Source: Pseudomonas putida (GTDB taxonomy: Bacteria; Pseudomonadota; Gammaproteobacteria; Pseudomonadales; Pseudomonadaceae). From it: a DNA stretch of 64,000 nucleotides. How positions within the stretch are numbered: position 1 is the first letter of the stretch; every line of letters begins with the position of its first letter. The notes under the pieces are model-generated. The model made no database searches, had not been told where the DNA came from, and saw nothing but the letters and a program-made list of their open reading frames with translations. Made by a program: the position numbers and the translations under genes. The stretch lies in NCBI RefSeq assembly GCF_003228315.1, contig NZ_CP029693.1, forward strand, positions 6,172,501 to 6,236,500. Direction: 5' to 3'. Shown in pieces: positions 8,421 through 17,128 of the stretch.

Positions 8421-9086
8421 GTGAGTACGTTGAAAACAGGCGTCTGCTTGATCGCGGCCTTGTCGTTGTGTGGCTGTAACCCGCTGATGGTCGCCTCGGT
8501 GAATAACCTGCAATCGGCGCTGTTGGGGCCGGATGAAGTGGAGGTCTCGGCGGCGCAGGTGGCGGACGTTCGTTATCCGCAACTCAAGCTGACCACGCCA
8601 TCCGGCTCCGGGGTGCTGGCGCTGGTGCGTGAACGTGGCGACCTGCAGTTCTGGGTGGCCTCCGGCAAACAGGTGTTGCTCCTGCGCGACGGACTTGCGG
8701 TGCGCAGCATCGGCCTGGGCCTGGGCGGTGACCTGGACGGCACGCGCCTGGCCACGGCGTCGCCCTTCAAGCAAGGCCTGCATCGATTGCCCGACGGCTA
8801 CACCAGCCAGCGCTGGATCGATCTCTATCAAGGCCAGGAAGTCGGCGTGACCCTGAGCAGCCGCTTCTTTCGAAAATCCCTGGAAACCCTCGAAATTCTC
8901 AACAAGGAATACACCGTGCTACGTGTCGATGAGCAGATTGACGCCCCGGCCATCGGCCTGCGGGCGACCAATCGTTATTGGGTCGATCCCGTTGACGGTT
9001 TCATTGTGCAGAGCGAGCAACAACTGACTTCGCAACTGCGGGTCAAGATTGTGCAACTGACCCCTGAACGCAGGACCGCGCCTTGA
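8421..9086 (+). CDS. YjbF/GfcB-family lipoprotein
   Basis: A 221-residue protein starting at GTG 8421, with a signal sequence and lipobox 'LSLCGC' (Cys near residue 15). The remainder is beta-rich and has the length and layout of YjbF (GfcB), the outer-membrane lipoprotein encoded in group 4 capsule and yjbEFGH operons. It is 14 bases after the Wza-like gene and overlaps the next gene by four bases. The exact role in export is not established for the family. Confidence 0.8.
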   Translation: MSTLKTGVCLIAALSLCGCNPLMVASVNNLQSALLGPDEVEVSAAQVADVRYPQLKLTTPSGSGVLALVRERGDLQFWVASGKQVLLLRDGLAVRSIGLGLGGDLDGTRLATASPFKQGLHRLPDGYTSQRWIDLYQGQEVGVTLSSRFFRKSLETLEILNKEYTVLRVDEQIDAPAIGLRATNRYWVDPVDGFIVQSEQQLTSQLRVKIVQLTPERRTAP

Positions 9087-9844
9087 AGCGGGTCAGGGCG
9101 TTTTCGGCGTGCCTGCTGTTGATCAGCGGCCTGAGCCAGGCCGCGGTCACCGTCACCGGCGATGTGGCCAATCCGGGGCCGGTCGAGCTGCCAGCGGGCG
9201 GCCGCTTGCTGGACGTGATCAGCGTGGCCATCCCCAATGCCGAAAGTTACTGGCTGGCGGCAGAGTTGCAGCGTCAGTCACTGATCGAGGAGCAGGAGCG
9301 ACTCAAGGCCGGCGTGTTGTTCGACCTGCAGGTCTTGCAGCGCATGGCTTTGCTCTTCGACAGGCCGAGCCGGGCGGCGCTGGCGGTGCGGCTGGCCGGG
9401 GAGGTCAGCCAGATGCCGGTCACCGGACGTCAGGTCGCGGTGCTCGACCCGGTCGCGGTGGAGGTCGGCTTTGCCCGCAACATGCGCCTGGACGATGGCG
9501 ATCGCCTCACTTACCCCAAGCGCGTCGATGAGGTGCAAGTGCTCGGTGCTGTCGCCGAGCCGTGCCGTTTGCCCTATGTGCCCATGCAGGACGCCAGTGA
9601 CTATCTGCAAGGCTGCGCGACGCTGGACGATGCCGACGCCGACTACCTGTGGCTGATCCAGCCCAATGGCGTCTCCCGACGTGTCGGCATCGCCGCGTGG
9701 AATCGCGAGAGCGGGCAGATCCCTGCCGCGGGCAGCAAGATCCTGGTGCCGGTCAAGACAGACGATCTTGATCCGCCTGTTCCTGAACTGAATCAGCAGT
9801 TGGCCGAATTCATTGCCACGCAGCTGGCTGAGGTGGTTCGTTGA
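9083..9844 (+). CDS. YjbG/GfcC-family periplasmic SLBB-type protein
   Basis: A 253-residue protein beginning at TTG 9083 with a signal peptide (about residues 1-19, ending SQAA). Two segments, 'VTVTGDVANPGPVELPAGG' near residue 20 and 'VQVLGAVAEPCRLPY' near residue 150, have the pattern of soluble ligand-binding beta-grasp (SLBB) domains, as in GfcC. Starts and stops of the yjbF-, yjbG- and yjbH-like genes overlap by four bases each, so expression is translationally coupled. It probably interacts with the Wza-like channel in the periplasm. Confidence 0.8.
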   Translation: MKRVRAFSACLLLISGLSQAAVTVTGDVANPGPVELPAGGRLLDVISVAIPNAESYWLAAELQRQSLIEEQERLKAGVLFDLQVLQRMALLFDRPSRAALAVRLAGEVSQMPVTGRQVAVLDPVAVEVGFARNMRLDDGDRLTYPKRVDEVQVLGAVAEPCRLPYVPMQDASDYLQGCATLDDADADYLWLIQPNGVSRRVGIAAWNRESGQIPAAGSKILVPVKTDDLDPPVPELNQQLAEFIATQLAEVVR

Positions 9845-11919
9845 ATTTACGTGTTGCAGCGGTGTTGTTATTGCCCTGTGGTCTGGCCTATGCCGAACCA
9901 CGTATTACCCAAAATGACTTCGGTGGCGCCGGCCTGTTGCAGACCCCGACGGCGCGCATGGCACCCGACGGCGAGTTGAGCCTGAACGCCAACCGGACCG
10001 ATCCCTACAGCCGTTACAGCGTCTCGCTGCAGCCCTTCGAATGGCTGGAAGGTTCGTTTCGCTACACCGCCATCACCAACCGCCCGTATGGCCCCGAGTC
10101 GCTGAGCGGCAACCAGAGCTATAAGGACAAGGCGGTCGATATCAAGGCCCGGCTCTGGCAGGAAACCCATTGGGCGCCCGAGCTGGCGCTGGGCTTCCGA
10201 GACATCGGTGGTACGGGCCTGTTCGCCAGTGAATTCCTGGTGGCCAACAAGCGCTATGAGAATCTCGATTTCAGCGCCGGCATTGCCTGGGGTTACCTGG
10301 GTAATCGTGGCGACTTCGACAACCCGCTGGGCGAGCTCGACGATCGCTTCAAGACCCGGCCGGCCAGTGAAGGCACCGGTGACGTCAACGCCGGCTCATA
10401 TTTTCGTGGCAGTCCTTCGTTCTTCGGCGGTGTCAGCTACCAGACGCCCTGGGATCGGTTGAGCCTGAAACTCGAATACGAAGGCAACGACTACAAGCAC
10501 GAGCCCAAGGACAACGTGATCGAGCAGGACTCGCCGATCAACCTCGGCGCGGTGTTCAAGCTGACCGATTCGGTGGACCTCAGCGCGGCGTGGGAACGTG
10601 GCAACACGGCGATGTTCGGCATCACTTTTCACACCAACTTCGTCAGTCGCAAGGCACCGGTGAAAAACTACGATCCTCCGGCCGAACCGCTGCCGGCCAA
10701 GGCACCGTCGACACCGACCGATCAGGTCGACTGGGCCGACGTGTCCCGACGCTTGCAGCAAAACGCCGGTTACAAGGTCGAGCGCATCAGCCAGCGTGGC
10801 CCCGAGTTGATTGTGTATGGCGAGCAGTCGCGTTATTTCCATTCGGCCAAGGCCGTGGGGCGTGCCAGCCGGATTCTGGACAATAGCGTCAACGACGATA
10901 TCGACTGGTTCACCGTGGTGAACAAGCGCTACGACCTGCCGCTGGAAGAGACCAGCGTGCCTCGGCAGACCTTCCGCGAAGTGATCAACAACGAGGAGCC
11001 GCTGCAATCGCTGCACCGCACCACCGAGATCAATGCCGCGATGCCGCACAATGAAAAGACCCTCTACACCCAGGCGCCGCAGAAGTTCGCCTATGGCGTC
11101 GGGCTGGGCTTCAAGCAGAACGTTGGTGGCCCGGATGGCTTGCTCTATCAGTTCACCGCCGACGCGGATGCCGAATACCGGTTCACGCCCAATACCTGGT
11201 GGAACGGCTTGCTCAGTGCCGACCTTGCGAACAACTTCGACAAGTTCACCTACGACGCGCCGAGCAATCTGCCCCGTGTTCGCACCGACTTGCGCCAGTA
11301 CCTGACGACTTCCGAAACCACCATGCCGCTGTTCCAGGTGACCCATGCCCAACAGCTGGACAAGGACCTGTACGGCATGGTCTACGGCGGCTATCTGGAA
11401 TCGATGTTTGCCGGGGTCGGGGGCGAGCTGTTGTTCCGCCCGACGGGCGCGCGCTGGTCGCTGGGGGCGGATCTGAACTACGTGCGTCAGCGTGATTTCG
11501 ATCAGGGCTTTGGCCTGCGCGATTACTCGGTGTTGACCGGGCACATCACCGGCTACACCGACCTGCCGTACGATACGCTGGCGGCAATCAGCGTCGGGCG
11601 CTATCTGGCGGGTGACTGGGGCGGTACGCTGGACATCTCGCGGGAGTTTTCCAACGGCGTACGCTTCGGTGCCTGGGCAACACTCACCACGGTGACCGGT
11701 GCCCAGTACGGTGAAGGCAGCTTCGACAAGGGCATTTACCTGTCCATTCCGTTCGACGAACTGATGAGCATGTCGACCATGCGTCGCGCCAACCTGGTCT
11801 GGTCACCGCTGACTCGGGACGGTGGTGCAAGGCTCAACCGCAGCTTCCAGCTGCACTCGATGACCGATAGCCGTGATGACGATATGTTCTACCGCAACTT
11901 CGAGAAGATCACTGAGTAA
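9841..11919 (+). CDS. YjbH/GfcD-family outer-membrane beta-barrel protein
   Basis: A 692-residue protein from TTG 9841 with a signal peptide (LLLPCGLAYA) and the family start 'NDFGGAGLLQTPTARMAP' (about residues 25-42). The rest has alternating beta-strand patterns and many aromatic-rich strands, typical of outer-membrane barrels. Its length agrees with YjbH (about 700). It is the last gene of the run, coupled by a four-base overlap. A separate porin-like route for the polymer or an accessory part of the Wza channel are both possible. Confidence 0.88.
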   Translation: MNLRVAAVLLLPCGLAYAEPRITQNDFGGAGLLQTPTARMAPDGELSLNANRTDPYSRYSVSLQPFEWLEGSFRYTAITNRPYGPESLSGNQSYKDKAVDIKARLWQETHWAPELALGFRDIGGTGLFASEFLVANKRYENLDFSAGIAWGYLGNRGDFDNPLGELDDRFKTRPASEGTGDVNAGSYFRGSPSFFGGVSYQTPWDRLSLKLEYEGNDYKHEPKDNVIEQDSPINLGAVFKLTDSVDLSAAWERGNTAMFGITFHTNFVSRKAPVKNYDPPAEPLPAKAPSTPTDQVDWADVSRRLQQNAGYKVERISQRGPELIVYGEQSRYFHSAKAVGRASRILDNSVNDDIDWFTVVNKRYDLPLEETSVPRQTFREVINNEEPLQSLHRTTEINAAMPHNEKTLYTQAPQKFAYGVGLGFKQNVGGPDGLLYQFTADADAEYRFTPNTWWNGLLSADLANNFDKFTYDAPSNLPRVRTDLRQYLTTSETTMPLFQVTHAQQLDKDLYGMVYGGYLESMFAGVGGELLFRPTGARWSLGADLNYVRQRDFDQGFGLRDYSVLTGHITGYTDLPYDTLAAISVGRYLAGDWGGTLDISREFSNGVRFGAWATLTTVTGAQYGEGSFDKGIYLSIPFDELMSMSTMRRANLVWSPLTRDGGARLNRSFQLHSMTDSRDDDMFYRNFEKITE

Positions 11920-11927
11920 CGGCTGAC

Positions 11928-12072
11928 CTGTGGGGGCGTACTTGCTCGCGATAGCCAGGGTGACTGACCTGACGCCTTCGCGAGCAAGTTCGCTCCCACA
12001 GTGTTTTTGTGCCGATCACAATATCTACGAACGACAAACAACCCCTGTGGGAGCGAGCCTGCTCGCGAAGGC
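11928..12072. repeat. Three REP units downstream of the yjbH-like gene
   Basis: REP-type units occur at about 11928-11956 (plus), 11974-12001 (minus) and 12044-12072 (plus). All are variants of TGGGAGCGAGCCTGCTCGCG. The first two form an inverted pair (a REPIN). They fill the space between the convergent yjbH-like and wcaJ-like genes. Confidence 0.85.
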
Positions 12073-12136
12073 GTAGGCCCAACCGCCGCCGATTTCACTC
12101 GATACACATCCCGCCAATGCCCCCAAATCCCGCCCA

Positions 12137-12161
12137 CAAAAAAGGGGACTCACGTCCCCTT
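12137..12161 (-). terminator. Rho-independent terminator of the wcaJ-like gene
   Basis: The eight-base stem AAGGGGAC/GTCCCCTT with a four-base loop is followed on the minus strand by a run of six T. It lies 30 bases after the stop codon of the glycosyltransferase gene. Confidence 0.8.
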
Positions 12162-12190
12162 GCATTACTGCCTCGCTCAACCCCGAACCA

Positions 12191-13585
12191 TCAATAAATA
12201 TCCTTCGACAACAACGTAAACGGCGTCTTGACCAGGATCTTCAGATCCAGCCACAACGACCAGTTATTGATGTACTTCAAATCAATCTCGACCCGCTTCT
12301 GCATCTTGTCCAGGGTATCGGTCTCGCCACGGCAACCATTGATTTGCGCCAGGCCCGTGATGCCCGGTTTGATTCGATGGCGCGCCATGTAGGCGAGGAT
12401 TTTTCCGGAGTAATAGTTGTTGTGCGCCACCGCGTGCGGCCTTGGGCCCACCAGTGCCATGTGCCCTTGCAGCACGTTGAACAACTGCGGCAGTTCGTCC
12501 AGCGAGGTGCGGCGGATGAAGCGGCCGACAGCGGTGATGCGCGAATCGTTGCGGCTGGCCTGCTTGACGTCCTTGTCATCGTGCACGCGCATCGAGCGGA
12601 ACTTCCAGACCTGGATCACCTTGCCGTTCCAGCCATGGCGGTCCTGCTTGAAGAACACCGGGCCCGGCGAGTTCAGCTTCACCGCTAGCGCGATGATCAG
12701 CAGCACGGGGCTGAGCAGAATGATCGCCAGCAATGCCACGCTTTTTTCCATCAGGCTTTTGCTCAAGGCGGCGGTAGGCCGGCTGGTCAGCGGGCTTTCG
12801 TTCAAGTAGATCGCCGGCAGGCCGTCCACGACTTTTACCGAGTGATTGAGCAGCGTCAGGCTGTTCAGATCCGGCACCCAGACCACGTCGACGTTGGCGT
12901 CCAGCAACTCGCCATACATGGCTTCGATCTTTGCTGCTTCAGACAGCGGCAGGGTGATGTACAGGCGACGGATGTCGTGGGTCTTGATCAGGTCCAGCAG
13001 CTCTTCCTGGGCACCGACGATATTCGGTGCATCCGCTTCCAGGGCGGGAAGGGCGCCGTCGCTCACCAGGCCAACCAGCGGCAGGTTTTCCAGATGGCTC
13101 AGCTTCCTGGCCAACCCCAGCGCCAGGTCGCCGGTGCCGACGATCAGAGTCTTGTGTTCGCTTTTGCGTGAGCGTTGGTAGTACTTCGAAAAAGCATGCA
13201 GCGGCGCGTACAGGAAGGCCTGCCCGAGGAAGCCGTACACCGCCCAGCTCAGGATCACCTCCCGGGAAAACAGCGCATCGGCCTTGCAGATAAAGGCAAC
13301 GCAAGCCAGGCCGCCCATGGTCATGGACCAACCCATGAACAGGCGACCCAGACCTGTCACATAGTTATCCCGTTTGCGATACACCCCGCTGAAGGTATAA
13401 GCCGGGACCGAGGCCAATACCGCCAGAACTGCGCACATGCGGTAATAAAATTCGACCGATCCGGTGTGCCGCTCCGCCAGTATGAATAACAATGAAACGA
13501 CAAAGGCTTGTGCCAGCGCCCATTGGCCCCAGAAGGTCAGTCCCTTGAGGCCGGTATTTCGATTGATTCGTAAACTAAGATCCAT
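12191..13585 (-). CDS. Undecaprenyl-phosphate glycosyl-1-phosphate transferase (WcaJ-like)
   Basis: A 464-residue polyisoprenyl-phosphate hexose-1-phosphate transferase that starts repeat-unit synthesis by moving a sugar-phosphate from a UDP-sugar to undecaprenyl phosphate at the inner membrane. It has four N-terminal membrane helices (to about residue 125), a Rossmann-like CoA-binding-type domain ('TLIVGTGDLALGLA', near residue 145) and one more membrane helix (about residues 282-302). The catalytic bacterial sugar transferase domain follows, with 'KFRSMRVHDD', 'RRTSLDELPQLFNVLQG' and 'GPRPHA'. Length matches WcaJ. It is transcribed toward the yjbEFGH-like operon and ends in its own terminator. 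GalU-derived UDP-glucose is a likely substrate. Confidence 0.9.
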   Translation of the reverse strand: MDLSLRINRNTGLKGLTFWGQWALAQAFVVSLLFILAERHTGSVEFYYRMCAVLAVLASVPAYTFSGVYRKRDNYVTGLGRLFMGWSMTMGGLACVAFICKADALFSREVILSWAVYGFLGQAFLYAPLHAFSKYYQRSRKSEHKTLIVGTGDLALGLARKLSHLENLPLVGLVSDGALPALEADAPNIVGAQEELLDLIKTHDIRRLYITLPLSEAAKIEAMYGELLDANVDVVWVPDLNSLTLLNHSVKVVDGLPAIYLNESPLTSRPTAALSKSLMEKSVALLAIILLSPVLLIIALAVKLNSPGPVFFKQDRHGWNGKVIQVWKFRSMRVHDDKDVKQASRNDSRITAVGRFIRRTSLDELPQLFNVLQGHMALVGPRPHAVAHNNYYSGKILAYMARHRIKPGITGLAQINGCRGETDTLDKMQKRVEIDLKYINNWSLWLDLKILVKTPFTLLSKDIY

Positions 13586-13964
13586 GCGATATCCCCAAAA
13601 GACGTCCGTTCAGGTTCGACAGCCGAAACCGAGTTGTTTAAGCAGGCTTATTGTTGTTATTGAAACCAGTGTCCCGAGGCTAACAACGTCGATAGGCGAA
13701 CTGTCGTCAGTCAATAGATTAAGTTATTGATGAAGAGGGTGTCTGACGAGTTCTAACAAGATGACGGCGGTTTAACTTTAAAAGTTGGGGGTGATCGACC
13801 GTTAGAAAAGGTCAATCATGAGGGAATGAAATAAATGGGAAATACTGGGTATTGTAGAAGGAGGTGGAGGCAGGGAGTTAAATCAGAAGGAGAGGCAAAC
13901 AAAGTGCTCTTTTTGTTGTTCTGGTCGCACTATTGATGTTTGCAATGCTGTATCGGCGTATTGC
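13586..13964. other. Non-coding upstream region of the wcaJ-like gene
   Basis: About 380 AT-rich bases with no convincing gene, hairpin or repeat. It holds the upstream region of the wcaJ-like gene and the 3' flank of the following regulator gene, so a promoter is expected, but none could be assigned. Confidence 0.4.
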
Positions 13965-14627
13965 TCAGGCTGAACGTGTTTCCGAGGTCACTTCCTGAAT
14001 CAGGCAATAACCGCGATTGCGCACTGCTCGAAACAGTCGTTCACCATGACTGGCGCTTTTGAACTTGTCCTGGAGACGGCTCAGGCACATTTCCAGGCCG
14101 CGATACTGCTCCGGCTCCCGGCCAATGCTCAGAATCAGTTCGTCGCGACTGACGACCCGTTCTTCGTGGTGCAGCATTTTCCTGACGAGTGCGGCTTCAA
14201 GTCCGGTAAGACTGATCTCGACATTATCCTTGATCAATACGTTTTGATCGTCATCGAGTTGCCAGGCTTCGTTAGTTGGCGCGTCACCTTCGGTTTTTTG
14301 CGGCTCCTGCGACTTGGCTGGAAGGCTGGCAAACGGATTGACCGATTGTGCGGCATTCCACTCGGCTTCCAATGTCGCGAGGATTTTCTGCGTGTCATGT
14401 TCGATGGTGTGCGGGATGTTCTTCCTGGCCACGCGTGGGTAGGTGAATTCCATCAGCATCGGAGCGGAAGAGGAGGGCGTGGCGTCTTCAATAAACATGT
14501 GCGCCTGGGATGTACTAAACGAATTGAAACGCTCGCTGGACAGTAAGCTTTCCAGTTCACGTTGCGAAGTTGTGCTGTGGGTCACAACTACAAAATATTT
14601 CCTTGGGAGAGTCGTACTGGTTTCCAT
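13965..14627 (-). CDS. Winged-helix (OmpR/CadC-type) transcriptional regulator without receiver phospho-site
   Basis: A 220-residue protein. The C-terminal part (about residues 135-215) fits the OmpR-type winged helix: 'RVVSRDELILSIGREP' covers the loop and recognition region, and 'RAVRNRGYCLI' is the usual final wing. The N-terminal part has no DD...D...K receiver pattern and no membrane helix. The ATG at 14627 has a clear GGAGAAAG ribosome site. A similar orphan regulator lies just upstream in the same direction. Their place between the priming glycosyltransferase and uppP suggests, but does not prove, control of the polysaccharide genes. Confidence 0.75.
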   Translation of the reverse strand: METSTTLPRKYFVVVTHSTTSQRELESLLSSERFNSFSTSQAHMFIEDATPSSSAPMLMEFTYPRVARKNIPHTIEHDTQKILATLEAEWNAAQSVNPFASLPAKSQEPQKTEGDAPTNEAWQLDDDQNVLIKDNVEISLTGLEAALVRKMLHHEERVVSRDELILSIGREPEQYRGLEMCLSRLQDKFKSASHGERLFRAVRNRGYCLIQEVTSETRSA

Positions 14628-14862
14628 GTCTTTCTCCTGAAGTACACACCAAATGTGGCGAAAAGAGGATCGGCAGTGGGAGCAATGGGCTCCCGCGGAG
14701 TTAATCGAAAAGGCAGGGTGTTTGTCCCGAACTGGCTCGATAGGTTCCACTCGATCGGCTGGATATTAAACTTTTATTGTTATGCTTTAGTGTTAACACG
14801 GTCATGGAATTGAATAAACAACTGCAGAAGCAGTGGGTGAGGCCTATATCTTCGTATAGTTG

Positions 14863-14892
14863 AAAAAAGGGCCCTTGTTCAGGCCCTTTTTC
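14863..14892 (-). terminator. Bidirectional-looking terminator between the two regulator genes
   Basis: The stem AAAAAGGGCC/GGCCCTTTTT with an eight-base loop sits right after the stop of the upstream minus-strand regulator, with T runs on both sides. It separates the two regulator genes into different transcripts. Confidence 0.85.
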
Positions 14893-14899
14893 GCTCGCT

Positions 14900-15643
14900 T
14901 CAGGCTGTCGAAATCAGCCCCCTCATGAGGCGATATCCGTACCCACGAATGCTCTGGATAGCATTTGTGCCATAGGTTTCCTTGATTTTTCCACGCAAGC
15001 GGCTGATCGATTTTTCCAGTGCCCGGGGGTCATAGAAATTGGTGTTGAGCCCCATGATACTGGCGATTTCGTCGTGGCTTAGAATGTGGTTACTGTTTTG
15101 CGAAAAGGCCTCGAGTATCTTCATTTCAGCAAAGGAGATGTCCAGTCGCTTGCTGTTATCTGACAGGCAAATACGCGTAGGGTCCAATACCAGGTTGATG
15201 TCTTTTTGCCACTCTTCGCTATTGAAAAAGTCGGCAAGCAACTCAAAGCTTTCATCGGAAAGAGTATTGAACTTGATACAAAAGTCGGCGCCGGCGAGGT
15301 AGTACTTGATCTTGTTGAAAGCGCCTCGGCCGGTGATGACCGCGCATATGATAGGGGCCTGGTTGTCGTCGCGAAGGCTTTCCAGCAGCGCGAGATTTTC
15401 TTCCATGGCCTGAGGGCTGTCGATGATGACGAAGATGGCGCGATACGAATTCGGGCACTCATTCTGGTTATGCGGATGAGTGTAAGTACTTGCCTCGAGC
15501 GTTATATCTGCGCGTACGTGCCTTGCGACTAATGCACTAAAATGTTCAGCCACGCCACGAGTACGACCCAGGGTAAGAACGCCTGGTTCGCTGTTTTTCC
15601 GGTGCTGAATTCTAGTAGTCGCCAAGTTACCTGTAAGCATCAT
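14900..15643 (-). CDS. Winged-helix transcriptional regulator with degenerate N-terminal receiver-like domain
   Basis: A 247-residue protein. Residues about 60-140 have the alternating strand-helix pattern of a response-regulator receiver ('YRAIFVIIDSPQAMEENL', 'APIICAVITGRG', 'YYLAGADFCIKF'). The usual phospho-acceptor Asp is hard to place, since only 'IID' at the end of a strand fits. The C-terminal winged helix (about residues 160-243) ends in 'QSIRGYGYRLM', the classic OmpR/PhoB wing. It is probably DNA-binding with an altered or phosphorylation-independent input domain. It resembles the regulator downstream in layout and is divergent from uppP. Confidence 0.75.
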   Translation of the reverse strand: MMLTGNLATTRIQHRKNSEPGVLTLGRTRGVAEHFSALVARHVRADITLEASTYTHPHNQNECPNSYRAIFVIIDSPQAMEENLALLESLRDDNQAPIICAVITGRGAFNKIKYYLAGADFCIKFNTLSDESFELLADFFNSEEWQKDINLVLDPTRICLSDNSKRLDISFAEMKILEAFSQNSNHILSHDEIASIMGLNTNFYDPRALEKSISRLRGKIKETYGTNAIQSIRGYGYRLMRGLISTA

Positions 15644-16192
15644 GCGTTGACTCGAAAAGGTGCTGTCATCGGGATGTTAAAGCACCGGTTCTCATCTGTG
15701 ACTGACAATTGGTAACATTCACGCGGAAATCAGACGTGGGTCCCGAGTTTTTTAACAATAACTAAGCTTTTCAAGGTTTTAGTTGATTTTCTTGGCGGGC
15801 TGAACTAGTGAAATATCCTCGTTAGATGCTGGCAATATGAGATTGTGCCACTATTTTGTAATTACGCAAAAGCGATATTTATGTCCTTTTGCCACTGTCG
15901 CTTCCTGATTCCAGGTTCATGGCGAAATGGCTTTTTCCAGAGATTCTCGGGTGATTGTGAATTCGATCACATTCGTTCTCCGGTGCAACGCTTTCTACCG
16001 TTTAATTCCAGTTATTCAAAATCCAATTCCCGGACGATTATTAACAAGCCTTGAGTGGTTTATTTAATAGGGCCTATTCTCCCCGGCTGAAATCGGCCAG
16101 TAATCGCCTGCGCCGCTTCTTTCACCTTGGTTTTTCAACACCTGAAAACAATCAGCGGGCTACCACTGTAAAAGTGGCCTGAGAGAGGATTA
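15644..16192. promoter_or_regulatory. Long AT-rich intergenic region between regulator and uppP
   Basis: About 550 bases between divergent genes with no credible gene. T/A-rich stretches near 15748-15800 and 15840-15890 could hold promoters for either side. No operator palindrome, riboswitch-like structure or terminator was recognised. A ribosome site (GAGAGAGGA) precedes uppP. Confidence 0.4.
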
Positions 16193-17026
16193 ATGGATTT
16201 CTTGACCCTTATAAAGGTGTTGATATTAGGCGCGGTAGAAGGCCTGACAGAGTTCTTGCCCATTTCCAGTACAGGGCACCAAATTATCGTTGCAGACTTG
16301 TTGGCGTTCGGCGGCGAGCGCGCCATGGCGTTCAATATCATTATTCAGTTGGGCGCCATCCTCGCCGTTGTCTGGGAGTTCCGGCGCAAGATCTTCGACA
16401 TCGTCAAAGGCCTGCCGACCCAACGCAATGCCCAACGCTTCACGCTCAATCTGCTGATCGGCTTTCTTCCGGCGGTGGTGCTGGGTGTGCTGTTCGCGGA
16501 CAAGATTCATCAATACCTGTTCAACCCGATCACCGTCGCGGTTGCACTGGTGGCAGGCGGTGTCGTGATGTTGTGGGCGGAGCGACGCGAGCACGTGGTG
16601 CACATCGACCATGTCGACGACATGCGTTGGTCCGACGCGCTGAAAGTGGGTTTTGCACAATGCCTGGCGATGATCCCCGGCACTTCCCGCTCCGGGTCTA
16701 CCATCATCGGCGGCTTGCTCTTTGGCCTGTCACGCAAGGCGGCGACGGAGTATTCGTTCTTCCTGGCGATGCCCACCATGGTCGGTGCAGCGGTGTACTC
16801 GGGCTACAAGTATCGGGATCTGTTCCAGGCCGGTGACCTGGCGGTATTCGCGACGGGGTTCGTGATCGCCTTCCTTTTCGCCATGATCGCCGTGCGTGGC
16901 TTGCTCAAGTTCATCGCCAACCACAGCTATGCGGCATTCGCCTGGTACCGCATCGCCTTCGGATTGCTGATCCTGGCCACCTGGATCTTCGGCTGGGTGA
17001 ACTGGACAGCCGCTACGGCCGCCTGA
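16193..17026 (+). CDS. uppP: Undecaprenyl-diphosphate phosphatase UppP (BacA)
   Basis: A 277-residue inner-membrane protein with about eight helices that removes a phosphate from undecaprenyl diphosphate to regenerate the lipid carrier. Both family motifs are present: 'EGLTEFLPISSTGH' (about residues 17-30) with the catalytic Glu residues, and 'PGTSRSGSTI' (about residues 162-171) with the conserved Arg and Ser. Overproduction of UppP gives bacitracin resistance in other bacteria. Its nearness to polysaccharide genes fits carrier recycling, although it also serves peptidoglycan synthesis. Confidence 0.95.
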   Translation: MDFLTLIKVLILGAVEGLTEFLPISSTGHQIIVADLLAFGGERAMAFNIIIQLGAILAVVWEFRRKIFDIVKGLPTQRNAQRFTLNLLIGFLPAVVLGVLFADKIHQYLFNPITVAVALVAGGVVMLWAERREHVVHIDHVDDMRWSDALKVGFAQCLAMIPGTSRSGSTIIGGLLFGLSRKAATEYSFFLAMPTMVGAAVYSGYKYRDLFQAGDLAVFATGFVIAFLFAMIAVRGLLKFIANHSYAAFAWYRIAFGLLILATWIFGWVNWTAATAA

Positions 17027-17044
17027 CCCGCACTGCATGGCTCT

Positions 17045-17109
17045 ACTGTAGGAGCGAGCCTGCTCGCGATGGAGAACAACGATAACGCGGGCTATCTGAA
17101 TGCCCGCGT
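17045..17109. repeat. REP unit and palindrome between uppP and dusA
   Basis: A REP unit GTAGGAGCGAGCCTGCTCGC near 17048 is followed by the inverted repeat AACGCGGGC/GCCCGCGTT (about 17083-17109). It lies between the convergent ends of uppP and dusA. The stem could stop transcription from either side but has no T run. Confidence 0.75.
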
Positions 17110-17128
17110 TCTCTAAAGCAGCAAGGCA

